Assembly: GCF_004310325.1 (NCBI RefSeq)
Contig: NZ_SIRT01000008.1
Span: forward strand, 1-64,000
Origin: Hyunsoonleella flava
GTDB taxonomy: Bacteria > Bacteroidota > Bacteroidia > Flavobacteriales > Flavobacteriaceae
Reading direction: 5' to 3'
DNA: 64,000 bases
Made by a program: the position numbers and the translations under genes. This document shows positions 1 to 8,881 of the stretch, in pieces. Every line of letters begins with the position of its first letter. Positions within the stretch are counted from its first letter, which is position 1. Under the pieces are notes generated by a model. That model saw nothing but the letters and a program-made list of their open reading frames with translations, had not been told where the DNA came from and made no database searches.

Positions 1-71
1 TGATTGCTCGCATCTTTGCGGTTATACAAAGACAAACACCTTATGTGGATACATTAAGGTTCGTAGCTTAA
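1..71 (+). CDS. C-terminal fragment of a probable transposase (5' cut by window edge)
   Basis: Reading from base 3, an open frame runs off the left edge and ends with TAA at 69-71, giving 22 residues that begin IARIFAVIQRQTPYVD. The pattern of a basic/hydrophobic helix followed by RQTPYV resembles the C-terminus of IS110/IS116-type transposases. This is pattern recall on a very short piece, so the family is tentative. If correct, it puts a mobile element directly against the left border of the PUL. Confidence 0.35.
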   Translation, partial: IARIFAVIQRQTPYVDTLRFVA

Positions 72-272
72 ATTTTAACAAATTTTTTTTGGTCGAATCA
101 TAGAATACGCGGGCTAAACCTTAAAGTTTTATCTTTTTAAAGCATCTTAAGGTTTAAACAAAAAAGCCTCAAAAAATTAGCCTCTAAAAATATTATCATC
201 AAAACTCAGGACAAAACAGGATAGTTTTTAATTCACATTTAAATAACTTTCCAATGATTTAACACAACTAAA
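72..272. other. Intergenic region with inverted repeat and PUL operator
   Basis: This 201-bp AT-rich spacer contains a perfect 9-bp inverted repeat (AAACCTTAA at 116-124 and TTAAGGTTT at 147-155, 22-nt loop), which may be a weak terminator or an element end. A tandem operator-like repeat at 205-224 is listed separately. No small gene is supported here. Confidence 0.5.
205..224 (+). promoter_or_regulatory. Tandem CAGGA-type operator, 48 bp before the gene at 273
   Basis: Two direct decamers, CTCAGGACAA and AACAGGATAG, abut with a 10-bp period. The same arrangement recurs upstream of most transcription units of the window. One-helical-turn spacing is what the two HTH motifs of an AraC-family monomer would contact; that binding is inferred. 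Confidence 0.6.
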
Positions 273-2189
273 ATGCAAAGACGAAACTTTATACAATTAT
301 CCACTCTAGCAGGAGTAGGATTATCACTTCCAATAGCAGGTATTTTAAGCTCCTGCGAAAGTCATCCAGAACATTCATTAGAATTTAAAAACCTAATTTC
401 AGGTTTGTTAAAGGATTGGAGTGATGGCATGTTAAAAGTGCAAATAAACAATCCATCAAACTTGGAGCTACACGGCGCTTTAGGCTGCCCATCTTGTTCT
501 CATATTCACGGACGTTGTATGGACGCTGTCTATCCGTTTTTATATATGGCAGACAAAACTGGTGATGAAAAATATTTAGAAGGTGCTAAATTAGTCATGC
601 TTTGGGCTGAAAATAATGTGTCTCAAGAGAATGGTGCTTGGACCGTAATAAGAAACCCAAAATCGTGGAAAGGTATTACTGTTTTTGGAGCCATTGCTTT
701 GGCTGAAGCATTGCATTACCATGGTCATGTTTTAGATGACGATACTTATGTAGCTTGGAAAAAGCGTTTAGAAAAAGCAGGACAATATATTTACGATACA
801 TTTACCATAGATTTTACAAATATAAATTATCCAGGAACAGCAGTTTACGGATTAAATTTAATAGGTAATGTTTTAGGTAGAGACGATTTAAAAGCCAAGA
901 GTAAAACATTAGCATCTCAAGTAAAAGCGTACTTTACAGCAAATGAAGGCCTGCTATTTGGAGAATGTAAAAAGAGCTCTAGTAAACTAAGCGAAAAAGG
1001 CCTACACGGTGTTGATTTAGGCTATAACGTAGAGGAGACTTTGAATAGTTTAGTAATGTATTCGCTCAAAGAAAAAGACGAAGAGTTATTACAAATCTTA
1101 ACTAAATCTCTAAATAGCCATTTAGAATTTATGTTACCCGACGGTGCTTGGGATAACAGCTGGGGTAATAGAATGTACAAATGGAGTTATTGGGGCAGTA
1201 GAACTTGTGATGGTAGTCAACCTGCATTCGGAATGATGGCACACATAAATCCAGCATTTGGAACAGCAGCTGTAAAAAACACAGAATTATTACAACGTTG
1301 CACTGCAGATGGATTAATTCATGGTGGTCCAGGTTTTATTGAGGCTGGCATTCCTGCATGTGTACACCATACGTTTACCCACGCAAAACCCTTAGCAGCA
1401 TTATTAGACCATTGGGATCATTTACCAGAAATTAATAAAAAAGCGGCATTGCCAAGAACTACTGCAGATGGCGTAAAACATTTTAAAGATTTAGATGTAT
1501 ACCTCTTTGCAAGAGGCGATTGGAGAGGAACTATAAGTGCCTACGATGCGGAGTACCATTATAAAGATGACTATCGTCAAGCTTCTGGTGGCGCTTTAGG
1601 GGTTTTATATCACAATAAAGTTGGTTTGTTATGTGCCGCAAGTATGGCAGAATACGCTTTAGTTGAAAAGAATAATCAGCAAGTACAACCTAATAAAGAT
1701 ATTTCATTTACACCAAGAATAGAAACGTTTAAAGAAGAAAAATGGTATACCAATTTATACGATTTACCAGCTACTGTTGAAAGTAAAGATGAAAACGGAA
1801 CTATTAAATTATTAGCTAATGTAGCTTTAAAAAATGTAGAAAGAGCAATTGTAGAAGAAACGGCATCCAATTTCAAAATTGGCTACACGTGTTCGGAAAA
1901 TGAAATAAACATTAAAGTAACAACTGAGCAAAATATTACAGCACCAACAGCATTTGTACTACCAATTATTTCTCCAAATAGTGAGGTTGTTACAAAAGTA
2001 AGTGATACAGAAATTACCATTAAAAAACCAGAGGGATTAGTTACTATTTCTGCAAACGCGCCAATTAAAACCAAAGAAATTAAAGGTAAAAGAACCTTCA
2101 ATATGGTTCCTGGTGCAGAAGCTATTCCATTTGAAGTGTTTTTTAACGAAGGAGAAAAAGAATTGCTTCTTTCAATAACAGTAAGTTAA
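273..2189 (+). CDS. Tat-exported lipoprotein, putative alpha/alpha-toroid polysaccharide lyase or dehydratase
   Basis: The 638-residue protein starts with a twin-arginine motif (RRNFIQ) followed by a hydrophobic stretch and a lipobox (ILSSC), so it is probably exported folded and lipid-anchored. Residues ~40-400 are rich in paired helices with Trp/Tyr/His-containing loops (CPSCSH near 71-76, DGAWDNSWGN and YWGSRTCDG near 290-315, HHTFTHAKP near 365). This looks like the (alpha/alpha) toroid of lyases and unsaturated-uronyl hydrolases. Residues ~480-638 are beta-rich, as in the C-terminal sandwich of such lyases. It cannot be assigned to a PL or GH family by eye. Ulvan loci of Formosa encode toroid lyases and an oligosaccharide dehydratase, and this gene could be a counterpart. 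It is convergent with the AraC gene (4-bp gap) and has its own operator, so it is probably monocistronic. Confidence 0.55.
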   Translation: MQRRNFIQLSTLAGVGLSLPIAGILSSCESHPEHSLEFKNLISGLLKDWSDGMLKVQINNPSNLELHGALGCPSCSHIHGRCMDAVYPFLYMADKTGDEKYLEGAKLVMLWAENNVSQENGAWTVIRNPKSWKGITVFGAIALAEALHYHGHVLDDDTYVAWKKRLEKAGQYIYDTFTIDFTNINYPGTAVYGLNLIGNVLGRDDLKAKSKTLASQVKAYFTANEGLLFGECKKSSSKLSEKGLHGVDLGYNVEETLNSLVMYSLKEKDEELLQILTKSLNSHLEFMLPDGAWDNSWGNRMYKWSYWGSRTCDGSQPAFGMMAHINPAFGTAAVKNTELLQRCTADGLIHGGPGFIEAGIPACVHHTFTHAKPLAALLDHWDHLPEINKKAALPRTTADGVKHFKDLDVYLFARGDWRGTISAYDAEYHYKDDYRQASGGALGVLYHNKVGLLCAASMAEYALVEKNNQQVQPNKDISFTPRIETFKEEKWYTNLYDLPATVESKDENGTIKLLANVALKNVERAIVEETASNFKIGYTCSENEINIKVTTEQNITAPTAFVLPIISPNSEVVTKVSDTEITIKKPEGLVTISANAPIKTKEIKGKRTFNMVPGAEAIPFEVFFNEGEKELLLSITVS

Positions 2190-2193
2190 GGTA

Positions 2194-3084
2194 TTATTTT
2201 TTATAACTGGTTTTGCTTAGGTTTCTAAATTTACCGGGAGCTAAACCAGTTTTTCGCTTAAATAGTCTGTTAAAGTAAACATCAGATTCAAAGCCTAATT
2301 CAAAAGCAATTTCTTTTTGAGATTTATTGGAGTTCAGCAATAACTCTTTAGATTTTTCAATCTTTAACAATAAATGGTATTGCAGAGGAGAAAGTCCTGT
2401 TTGTTTTTTAAAATTGATTCTAAACTTAGAATAGCTAACTCCTAAATGAGAAGCAATTTGCATCAAATCAATAGTTGTGTTGATGTTTTTATACATCATG
2501 CTTTTAGCTTTGGAAACCAGCGAGTTTAGACTGTCTATATTGTTTCCTCCGCTTTTAATATTATACAAATCTGCCATAAGTTGAATACAAATACCAGATG
2601 CTAAACGCTGGTAACCATAAGGTTCTTCGTCATAAAGTTTATACAGTGCATTAAAATGATTTAAAATTGATGGTTTATTACATTTTGAAATAATAGGTTC
2701 GTCTGTGTTAAAAAAACCATTAGAGAGAAATTGTTTGGCGATATGCCCAGAAAAACCAACCCAACGCTCGGTCCAACCTGTTTCTACTTTAGGTCTATAG
2801 CGATGCCAAACACCCGGAAACAATAAAAACACATCACCATCGGATACATTTACTTGTCCAGTTGCTTTGCTTTCGAAAATACCCTGTCCCTTAGTGATTA
2901 AAACCACATGAAATTCATCTAAAACACGTCCTTTGTCCCATGTAAATATATATTGATCTGGATGGTCTTTAGAAGGATATTCAGAATGTTTTTCAATAAC
3001 ATTTCGTCCTAAATTGTTGATGTAAAACCCCCATAATGCATCTTTATCAGAGGTTATTAGGTATTTTCTGTATTTATTTTTCAT
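2194..3084 (-). CDS. AraC-family transcriptional regulator with cupin sensor domain
   Basis: The 296-residue cytoplasmic protein has an N-terminal cupin-like ligand domain (~35-115; FHVVLITKGQGIF then DGDVFLLFPGVWHRYRP). A C-terminal double helix-turn-helix follows (~195-292) with the AraC signature (IASHLGVSYSKFRINFKKQTGLSPLQ and IAFELGFESDVYFNRLFKRKTG, quoted here as two separate motifs). This is the RhaR/RhaS/AraC sugar-sensor architecture. It is the only transcription factor in the window and is divergent from the large rhamnosidase operon. It is therefore the natural candidate to sense rhamnose or a derivative and activate the locus, possibly through the tandem CAGGA repeats. No such repeat lies in front of its own start. 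Confidence 0.92.
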   Translation of the reverse strand: MKNKYRKYLITSDKDALWGFYINNLGRNVIEKHSEYPSKDHPDQYIFTWDKGRVLDEFHVVLITKGQGIFESKATGQVNVSDGDVFLLFPGVWHRYRPKVETGWTERWVGFSGHIAKQFLSNGFFNTDEPIISKCNKPSILNHFNALYKLYDEEPYGYQRLASGICIQLMADLYNIKSGGNNIDSLNSLVSKAKSMMYKNINTTIDLMQIASHLGVSYSKFRINFKKQTGLSPLQYHLLLKIEKSKELLLNSNKSQKEIAFELGFESDVYFNRLFKRKTGLAPGKFRNLSKTSYKK

Positions 3085-3258
3085 ATCATTTTGTGCAACT
3101 AATATATCAATTTGTCAATTGTTAATTAAAAATAAATGAAAGAAATTTACAAAGAGAATAAATAATTTAATACTGCCTTTCAGGAGAGAGCATGATACAT
3201 TTTACAATGCTTTTTACTTTATTTATTAATTCTTTTAACGAATTAGACTAAACATCAG
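3085..3258. promoter_or_regulatory. Divergent promoter region between the AraC gene and the large operon
   Basis: This 174-bp spacer separates the two divergent starts. It carries one decamer of the PUL-operator type (TTCAGGAGAG, 3179-3188). The preceding decamer (AATACTGCCT) barely fits, so the copy is degenerate compared with other units. No confident -33/-7 Bacteroidota promoter could be picked by eye. Confidence 0.4.
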
Positions 3259-6200
3259 ATGAAATCACTGCGTACCACCACATTTTCGCATTCATTTTTA
3301 TTGCTAGTATTAACGTTTGTATTGTTATGCTTGTCTTGTGAGCAAACGCGTTTAACAATTTCAGAATTAAAATGTGAATACCGTACAGATCCCTTGGGTA
3401 TAGATAATATGTCACCTAGATTGAGTTGGAAGCTATTTGATGTAAACAAAACTCGTGGTCAAAAACAAACGGCATTTCAAATTTTAGTAGCAAGTAGTTT
3501 GAGTGAACTTGAAGAAGATACTGCTGATGTTTGGAATTCAGGAAAAGTAAACTCCAATCAGTCGGTTAATATAAAATATAATGGAGCCAATTTAGAGTCT
3601 TCAAAACAATATTTTTGGAAAGTTAAGGTTTGGGATGGTTCAAATAATAATTCTCAATGGAGCGCACCCGCACATTTTTCAATGGGATTGTTAAAAGAAG
3701 CGGATTGGAAAGGCGAGTGGATTTACAAAAAAAATCAAAACAAAAAAGACCATAATTGGTATAGAAAGATTTTTTCTTTGGATAAAACACCGCAATCAGC
3801 CTTCGTTTATGTGGCTTCTTTTGGCTACCATGAGTTGTATGTAAACGGTAAAAAAGTGGGTGATGAGGTGATGAATCCTGTAAGTTCTTTTATGAAGAAA
3901 CGCTTGCCGTATCTCACATACGATATAAGCGATTATTTAGTAGAAGGCGATAATGTTATTGGTATTTGGCATGCCGCAGGTTGGGCAAGATGGGGACGTG
4001 TAAAAGCTTATTTTGACCCGCCTTTTGTATTCAAAGCCCAGGCTAATATTGATATAGGTGAAGAAAATATAGTCTTAGTTTCAGACACTTCTTGGAAAAG
4101 TAAAAAAAGCTATAGTGCTTATTATAGTTCTTGGGATATTTTAGATTTTGGTGGCGAAATTATTGATGAACGACTTCGTGAAGATGATTGGAATACTGCA
4201 GATTATGATGATAGTAATTGGGAAAATGCGGTTGTTTTTGATGAACAAGACATGCAAGATGTAGAGGTGGCTGACATAAATTTAGGTCCAAAAGGAGCTG
4301 TACGAGCACCGAGTACCGATGCTAACCCGCCTACAAGTAAGATAACCGCAACCTTAAGTGCGCAAATGGTAGAGCCACAAGTGAAGTACAAAGAAGTAAA
4401 CCCGATAGGGGTGTCTAAAAATGAAGATGGCAACTATGTAATTGACATGGGCGAAAACTATACTGGGTACTTTGAAATGAATCTCTTTAATGGAAAGGAA
4501 GGCGATACAGTTACTTTTGAAGTTGCCGACCATAAAGAGGTCGTTACATCTTGGGAACAAAGAAGTAAATACATATTTGACCAATCAGGAACAGGGCACT
4601 TTACCAACCGTTTTAACCTAGCAGGAGGAAGATGGGTAACCATTAGCGGCATAAACTACAAACCAGCATTAAAAGATATTAAAGGATATGTAATTACTAA
4701 TGATAGAAAGCAAATTAGTCAATTTGAAAGCTCTAGTCAATTACTAAATAAAATTTACCAAATTAATTTAAACACCTATATCGCCAATACTATTGATGGT
4801 ATTCTGGTAGATTGCCCACATCGTGAACGACGCGGTTGGGGAGAAGTAACTGTCGCTGCAATGTATGGGGATGCCTTACCAAATTTTGAAAGTGGTGCGT
4901 ACATGAATCAATACGCACAATTTATGCAAGATGCGCAAGCTGATGATGGTAAAATGCGAGCGGTAATCAACGGAGATGATTTTGAGTTTTTAATGTGGAT
5001 GGCAAACAGCCCAATTACTATTTGGGAAACTTACAGAATGTTAGGCGATAAAAAATTATTAGAAAACCATTATCCAACCTTACAAAAATGGATGCATTGG
5101 TTATATGAACATTCTGATTATGAGACAGGAGGTGCACTTAAAATAGGGAAACGAGGCACACTTGAATTTCCTGGTTTAGGCGACTGGTGCACGCCAAGGG
5201 GTAATTTTTGGAGTTCCAGTAATTCGCCAGAATCAGAACATTTTAACAATTGTGTGTACGCTTTTATGTTAGAGTCGGCATTAGAAATAGCTAAAGTTTT
5301 AGGTGAAGAAGAAGATGCTAAAATGTATGCTAGCCGTCTCGAAGTGCAACGTAAAGCGACTCACGAAAAAATATATGATGCCAATACAGGGAAGTACGGT
5401 GAGGGCCATCAGGTCAATCAAGCTTTTGCCTTAATTTCGGGAGTCACTCCTGAAACTGAACAGCAAAAGGTGTGTGACAATATGGTAGATCAGGTCCTTT
5501 ATAAATTTCCGTATTACGACACAGGAAGTTCTGGGCAAGCCTTGTACACGCGCTATTTTACAGAACACGGAGAGCGTATGGATTTAATTTATGAGCTACT
5601 TAAAGACAAGCGACACCCAAGTTATGGTTACTTTTTAGAGCAAGGTAAAACCGTATGGCCAGAACGTTGGTCTGCTATCGGGAATAGCCAAATACATACT
5701 TGTTACACGGGTATTGGAGGCTATTTTATAAAAGGATTTGCAGGGATTCGTCCAGATTCAGAGCATTTAGGGATGCAACATTTTATTGTAAAGCCTGCAC
5801 CTGTTGGCGATTTAACTTTTGCAAATACGGAGTACAAATCTATGTACGGCACTATTGTTTCAAATTGGAAAAAAGAAGCAGAAAGCGCCACATTTCATAT
5901 TGAAGTTCCAGTAAATACATCAGCAAAAATATACATTCCCGCGACTAAAAAGGAAGTGGTTTTTGAAGGTGAAAATATAGCAGAAAAATCTAAAGGTATA
6001 CAATACGTTGGTACTGAAAAGAGTGATGCTGTTGGTAATTATGTGATTTATAAAGTAGGTGCTGGAACATATAATTTTAAAGTTTCAGAATTACCAAAAG
6101 TGGCTTATCCTGACCCATTAAATAAGCCAGAAAACTTAGCCTTAATAGGGCGAATGAATGCTTCGTCTATGACCATTCAATCTGAAAAGCTACCCGTTTT

Positions 6201-6525
6201 TGAGGCGTTTAGAGCTAATGACGAAAATATAGAAACGCACTGGAAAGCGAGTTCAGCATCAAATGAATGGTTAGAAGTAGAATGGTTTAAACCACAAACC
6301 TTTAATCAGATGGTTATTCAAGAAAAAGGGCGTAACATCTTAAATTATAAGATGCAATATTTTGAAAATGAAAGCTGGAAAGACTTGTCGAACGTAACAA
6401 CGATGAGCTCAAATGGGGCATATAATTTTGAAACGGTTACCGCATCAAAGTGTAGAGTTTTAATTAAAGAGTCAAAAGAGAAGCCAGCAATTTCAGAAAT
6501 TGAAATTTATTACAAAAAAAGCTAA
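3259..6525 (+). CDS. GH78 alpha-L-rhamnosidase lipoprotein with C-terminal discoidin domain
   Basis: This 1088-residue lipoprotein (lipobox ending at C27) removes alpha-linked L-rhamnose, probably in the periplasm. Order of domains: Fn3/Ig-like rhamnosidase N-domain (~35-145), second beta-sandwich (~155-330), beta domain (~355-465), (alpha/alpha)6 catalytic barrel (~470-860), C-terminal beta domain, and an F5/8-type-C (CBM32-like) module (~960-1085, opening NLALIGRMNASS). The GH78 motif DCPHRERRGW starts at D518 and puts the likely acid Glu at E523. TVWPERW supplies the likely base Glu at E802. It is the first gene of a co-directional run and is a close paralogue of the gene at 11356, sharing long identical stretches around both catalytic motifs. 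Substrate linkage cannot be read from sequence. Confidence 0.93.
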   Translation: MKSLRTTTFSHSFLLLVLTFVLLCLSCEQTRLTISELKCEYRTDPLGIDNMSPRLSWKLFDVNKTRGQKQTAFQILVASSLSELEEDTADVWNSGKVNSNQSVNIKYNGANLESSKQYFWKVKVWDGSNNNSQWSAPAHFSMGLLKEADWKGEWIYKKNQNKKDHNWYRKIFSLDKTPQSAFVYVASFGYHELYVNGKKVGDEVMNPVSSFMKKRLPYLTYDISDYLVEGDNVIGIWHAAGWARWGRVKAYFDPPFVFKAQANIDIGEENIVLVSDTSWKSKKSYSAYYSSWDILDFGGEIIDERLREDDWNTADYDDSNWENAVVFDEQDMQDVEVADINLGPKGAVRAPSTDANPPTSKITATLSAQMVEPQVKYKEVNPIGVSKNEDGNYVIDMGENYTGYFEMNLFNGKEGDTVTFEVADHKEVVTSWEQRSKYIFDQSGTGHFTNRFNLAGGRWVTISGINYKPALKDIKGYVITNDRKQISQFESSSQLLNKIYQINLNTYIANTIDGILVDCPHRERRGWGEVTVAAMYGDALPNFESGAYMNQYAQFMQDAQADDGKMRAVINGDDFEFLMWMANSPITIWETYRMLGDKKLLENHYPTLQKWMHWLYEHSDYETGGALKIGKRGTLEFPGLGDWCTPRGNFWSSSNSPESEHFNNCVYAFMLESALEIAKVLGEEEDAKMYASRLEVQRKATHEKIYDANTGKYGEGHQVNQAFALISGVTPETEQQKVCDNMVDQVLYKFPYYDTGSSGQALYTRYFTEHGERMDLIYELLKDKRHPSYGYFLEQGKTVWPERWSAIGNSQIHTCYTGIGGYFIKGFAGIRPDSEHLGMQHFIVKPAPVGDLTFANTEYKSMYGTIVSNWKKEAESATFHIEVPVNTSAKIYIPATKKEVVFEGENIAEKSKGIQYVGTEKSDAVGNYVIYKVGAGTYNFKVSELPKVAYPDPLNKPENLALIGRMNASSMTIQSEKLPVFEAFRANDENIETHWKASSASNEWLEVEWFKPQTFNQMVIQEKGRNILNYKMQYFENESWKDLSNVTTMSSNGAYNFETVTASKCRVLIKESKEKPAISEIEIYYKKS

Positions 6526-6528
6526 GTC

Positions 6529-8865
6529 ATGAAAAACTTCAAAAAGGGTTATAGGATAATTTCATTAATCTGTTCGCTGCTGTTTAGTGCCACAAGTTTT
6601 GCCACTGAAATAAAACACCTAAAATGTAACGGACAGGTAAACCCAGTGGGTGTGGTTGATGCGCGACCAGAGTTTAGTTGGACCTTTATTGGTGATAAAA
6701 AGAGCCCAAAACAAGGAGGATATCGTATCATGATGGCATCCTCTATCGAAAAACTTAAATACCCAGATATTTGGGATACAGGACCAACAAGTACATCAGA
6801 AACAGGTCCTTTTAAATATTGCGGTGCGCCTCTAAAACCAGGTCAGCGTGTGTATTGGAAAGTAACAGCTTGGGGCAATAATAGAGGGGTAACGCATAGC
6901 GAACCTGCATGGTTTGAAATGGGAGATATTAAAAACCCTGAAACACCATTTGAGCCTTTTGTATTTCCAAAAAATGATGGTGTTGTACAAATTACGTTAA
7001 GTGGAAATGACGAAGGAAGAACATTTGAAGGCATCGGCGGCGTAAGTGCAGGTGCTTCAACAGATTTGCTCTATGATTATAAAGACCCTATTCGCAGTCA
7101 GATATTGGATATGTTGTTCAAGCCTAAATTTGGTGCTGGATTTCAGCACTTAAAAGTAGAACTGGGTGGTGGTGAAAATTCAACCTGTGGTTCAGAACCT
7201 TCACATGCTATTACAAGAGAAGAGTTAAAAAATCCTGTATCAAGGGGGTATGAATTTTGGTTCATGAAAGAGGCGAAAAATAGGAATCCTAACGTTATTT
7301 TAGAGTATCTCCCATGGAGCTTCCCTTATTATTTAAAACTAAATATTTTCACGAAGGAATCAGCAGAGTATTTCGTTACTTTTCTGGATGTGGCCAAAAA
7401 ACAATGGGAATTGGATATAGATTGGGTGGCCGCTGCTGAAAACGAGAATTATACCAATCGTGATTGGCTTGTAAATGAAGTGCGCCCTTTATTGGATGCC
7501 CGAGGTTATAGCAATGTAAAAATTCAGGGGCCTGATGATAATAGTGGTGATTGGAAAATATTTGACGAATTTGAAAACGACAAGGCCTTTAACGACGTTG
7601 TTGAAGCGGTGGGTTACCACTATGTTACTGGTAGAGAGTTTAATGAAAATATGGTGGATGGACGCGGACGTCCAACTACAGAAAAAGCTAAAAATACTGG
7701 TAAGCCTCTATGGGCCAGTGAAGATTGGAGCTGGACAGGGAAAGACTGGGGCGGTGCTGGAGCCTTAAATTTGGCACGTATTTACAATAAATTTTATATC
7801 CGAGACCGCATAACCAAAACATTAATATGGGCACCCATAGGATCTATTTACAAATCGGTAACTTGGGATAAAGCTGGAGCTATGAAAGCCAATAGCCCCT
7901 GGAGTGGATATTACGAAGTATGGCCAACCATTTGGGCTACAGCACATACCACTCAGTTTGCAGAGCCTCACAATTGGCAATACCTAAATAGTGCTTGTGG
8001 TCTTTTTGATGGTGCTACCTACAAAGGCAGTTCTGTGGCTTTAAAAGAAAAAGATGGTTCAAATTGGAGCATGATTATTTGTACAGAAACTGATGAGGAA
8101 ATAGAAGTCAAAATAGAAGAAGGATTGTCGTTGGACACGGTCAATGTTTGGAAGTCGGATGAAAATGAACAGTTCGTTCAACAAGAATCCTTAACTCCAG
8201 AAGAAGGTGTTCTTAGAATTTCATTAGATGCAAAATGCATTTATTCAATAACTACAACTTCTGGGCAACAAAAGGGTGCCTATAAAATTCCTAAGGAAAC
8301 TCCATTTCCATTTCCTTATGTGGAAGATTATGAAGATAGAAAAGTAGGAGATCTTCCTAAATATCATTCCGACCAAACCGGAAGTTTTGAAATCGCTTTA
8401 AAAGAAGATGGCTCGCAGTGCTTAAAGCAAATTGTACCAGAACAGGGCTATGACTGGATGCGGGTTTATAGACGCTCAAACATTAAGCCCAATACGTTAG
8501 TGGGTGACGTTAATTGGGAAAATTACACCTGTAGCGTCGATGTATTTATTAATGGAGGTAATGTAGAATTAGGTGGTCGTGTTAAAGGAAGTTATTTAAA
8601 AGGCTATCGTTTTCAGGTAGCAAAGAATGGACACTGGAAACTTATGTTTAACCAGCAAGAACTAGAAAAAGGCGTTATAGACGGTTTTAACGGTAATATA
8701 TGGCATAATTTAAAGTTGAACTTGAAGAATAACGAAGTAGAGGCATTTGTTGATGGAAATACCATTGTAAAGATTACTCACCAAAAACACCAAGGTTATG
8801 TGATGCTAGCAAGTTCTTATGATGAGAATTTATTTGATAATTTGAGAATTAAAAAGTTGGAGTAA
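6529..8865 (+). CDS. GH59 (galactocerebrosidase-type) glycosidase fused to a GH78-type N-domain
   Basis: The 778-residue exported protein has a signal peptide ending near ATSFA. Residues ~27-135 are an Ig/Fn3 domain like that at the N-terminus of the neighbouring GH78 enzymes (LKCNGQVNPVGV, YWKVTAWG, EPAWFEMG). Residues ~145-580 are a GH59 TIM barrel: FEGIGGVSAGAS, a long stretch around LFKPKFGAG and GGGENSTCGSEPSH, and RGYEFWFMKEAKNRNPN all match galactosylceramidase motifs. The acid/base is likely E306 (ENENY) and the nucleophile E398 (LWASEDWSW). Residues ~590-778 match the lectin-like C-terminal sandwich of that family. GH59 members are beta-galactosidases; the target here is unknown. The gene sits 3 bp after the first GH78, so the two are almost certainly co-transcribed. 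Confidence 0.9.
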   Translation: MKNFKKGYRIISLICSLLFSATSFATEIKHLKCNGQVNPVGVVDARPEFSWTFIGDKKSPKQGGYRIMMASSIEKLKYPDIWDTGPTSTSETGPFKYCGAPLKPGQRVYWKVTAWGNNRGVTHSEPAWFEMGDIKNPETPFEPFVFPKNDGVVQITLSGNDEGRTFEGIGGVSAGASTDLLYDYKDPIRSQILDMLFKPKFGAGFQHLKVELGGGENSTCGSEPSHAITREELKNPVSRGYEFWFMKEAKNRNPNVILEYLPWSFPYYLKLNIFTKESAEYFVTFLDVAKKQWELDIDWVAAAENENYTNRDWLVNEVRPLLDARGYSNVKIQGPDDNSGDWKIFDEFENDKAFNDVVEAVGYHYVTGREFNENMVDGRGRPTTEKAKNTGKPLWASEDWSWTGKDWGGAGALNLARIYNKFYIRDRITKTLIWAPIGSIYKSVTWDKAGAMKANSPWSGYYEVWPTIWATAHTTQFAEPHNWQYLNSACGLFDGATYKGSSVALKEKDGSNWSMIICTETDEEIEVKIEEGLSLDTVNVWKSDENEQFVQQESLTPEEGVLRISLDAKCIYSITTTSGQQKGAYKIPKETPFPFPYVEDYEDRKVGDLPKYHSDQTGSFEIALKEDGSQCLKQIVPEQGYDWMRVYRRSNIKPNTLVGDVNWENYTCSVDVFINGGNVELGGRVKGSYLKGYRFQVAKNGHWKLMFNQQELEKGVIDGFNGNIWHNLKLNLKNNEVEAFVDGNTIVKITHQKHQGYVMLASSYDENLFDNLRIKKLE

Positions 8866-8881
8866 AATCCTATAGGATATT

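Noticed and set aside
8866-8881. TCCTATAGGA palindrome between GH59 and GH78 as an operator
   Set aside because: It is a single short palindrome in a 16-bp intra-operon gap and lacks the tandem decamer pattern.
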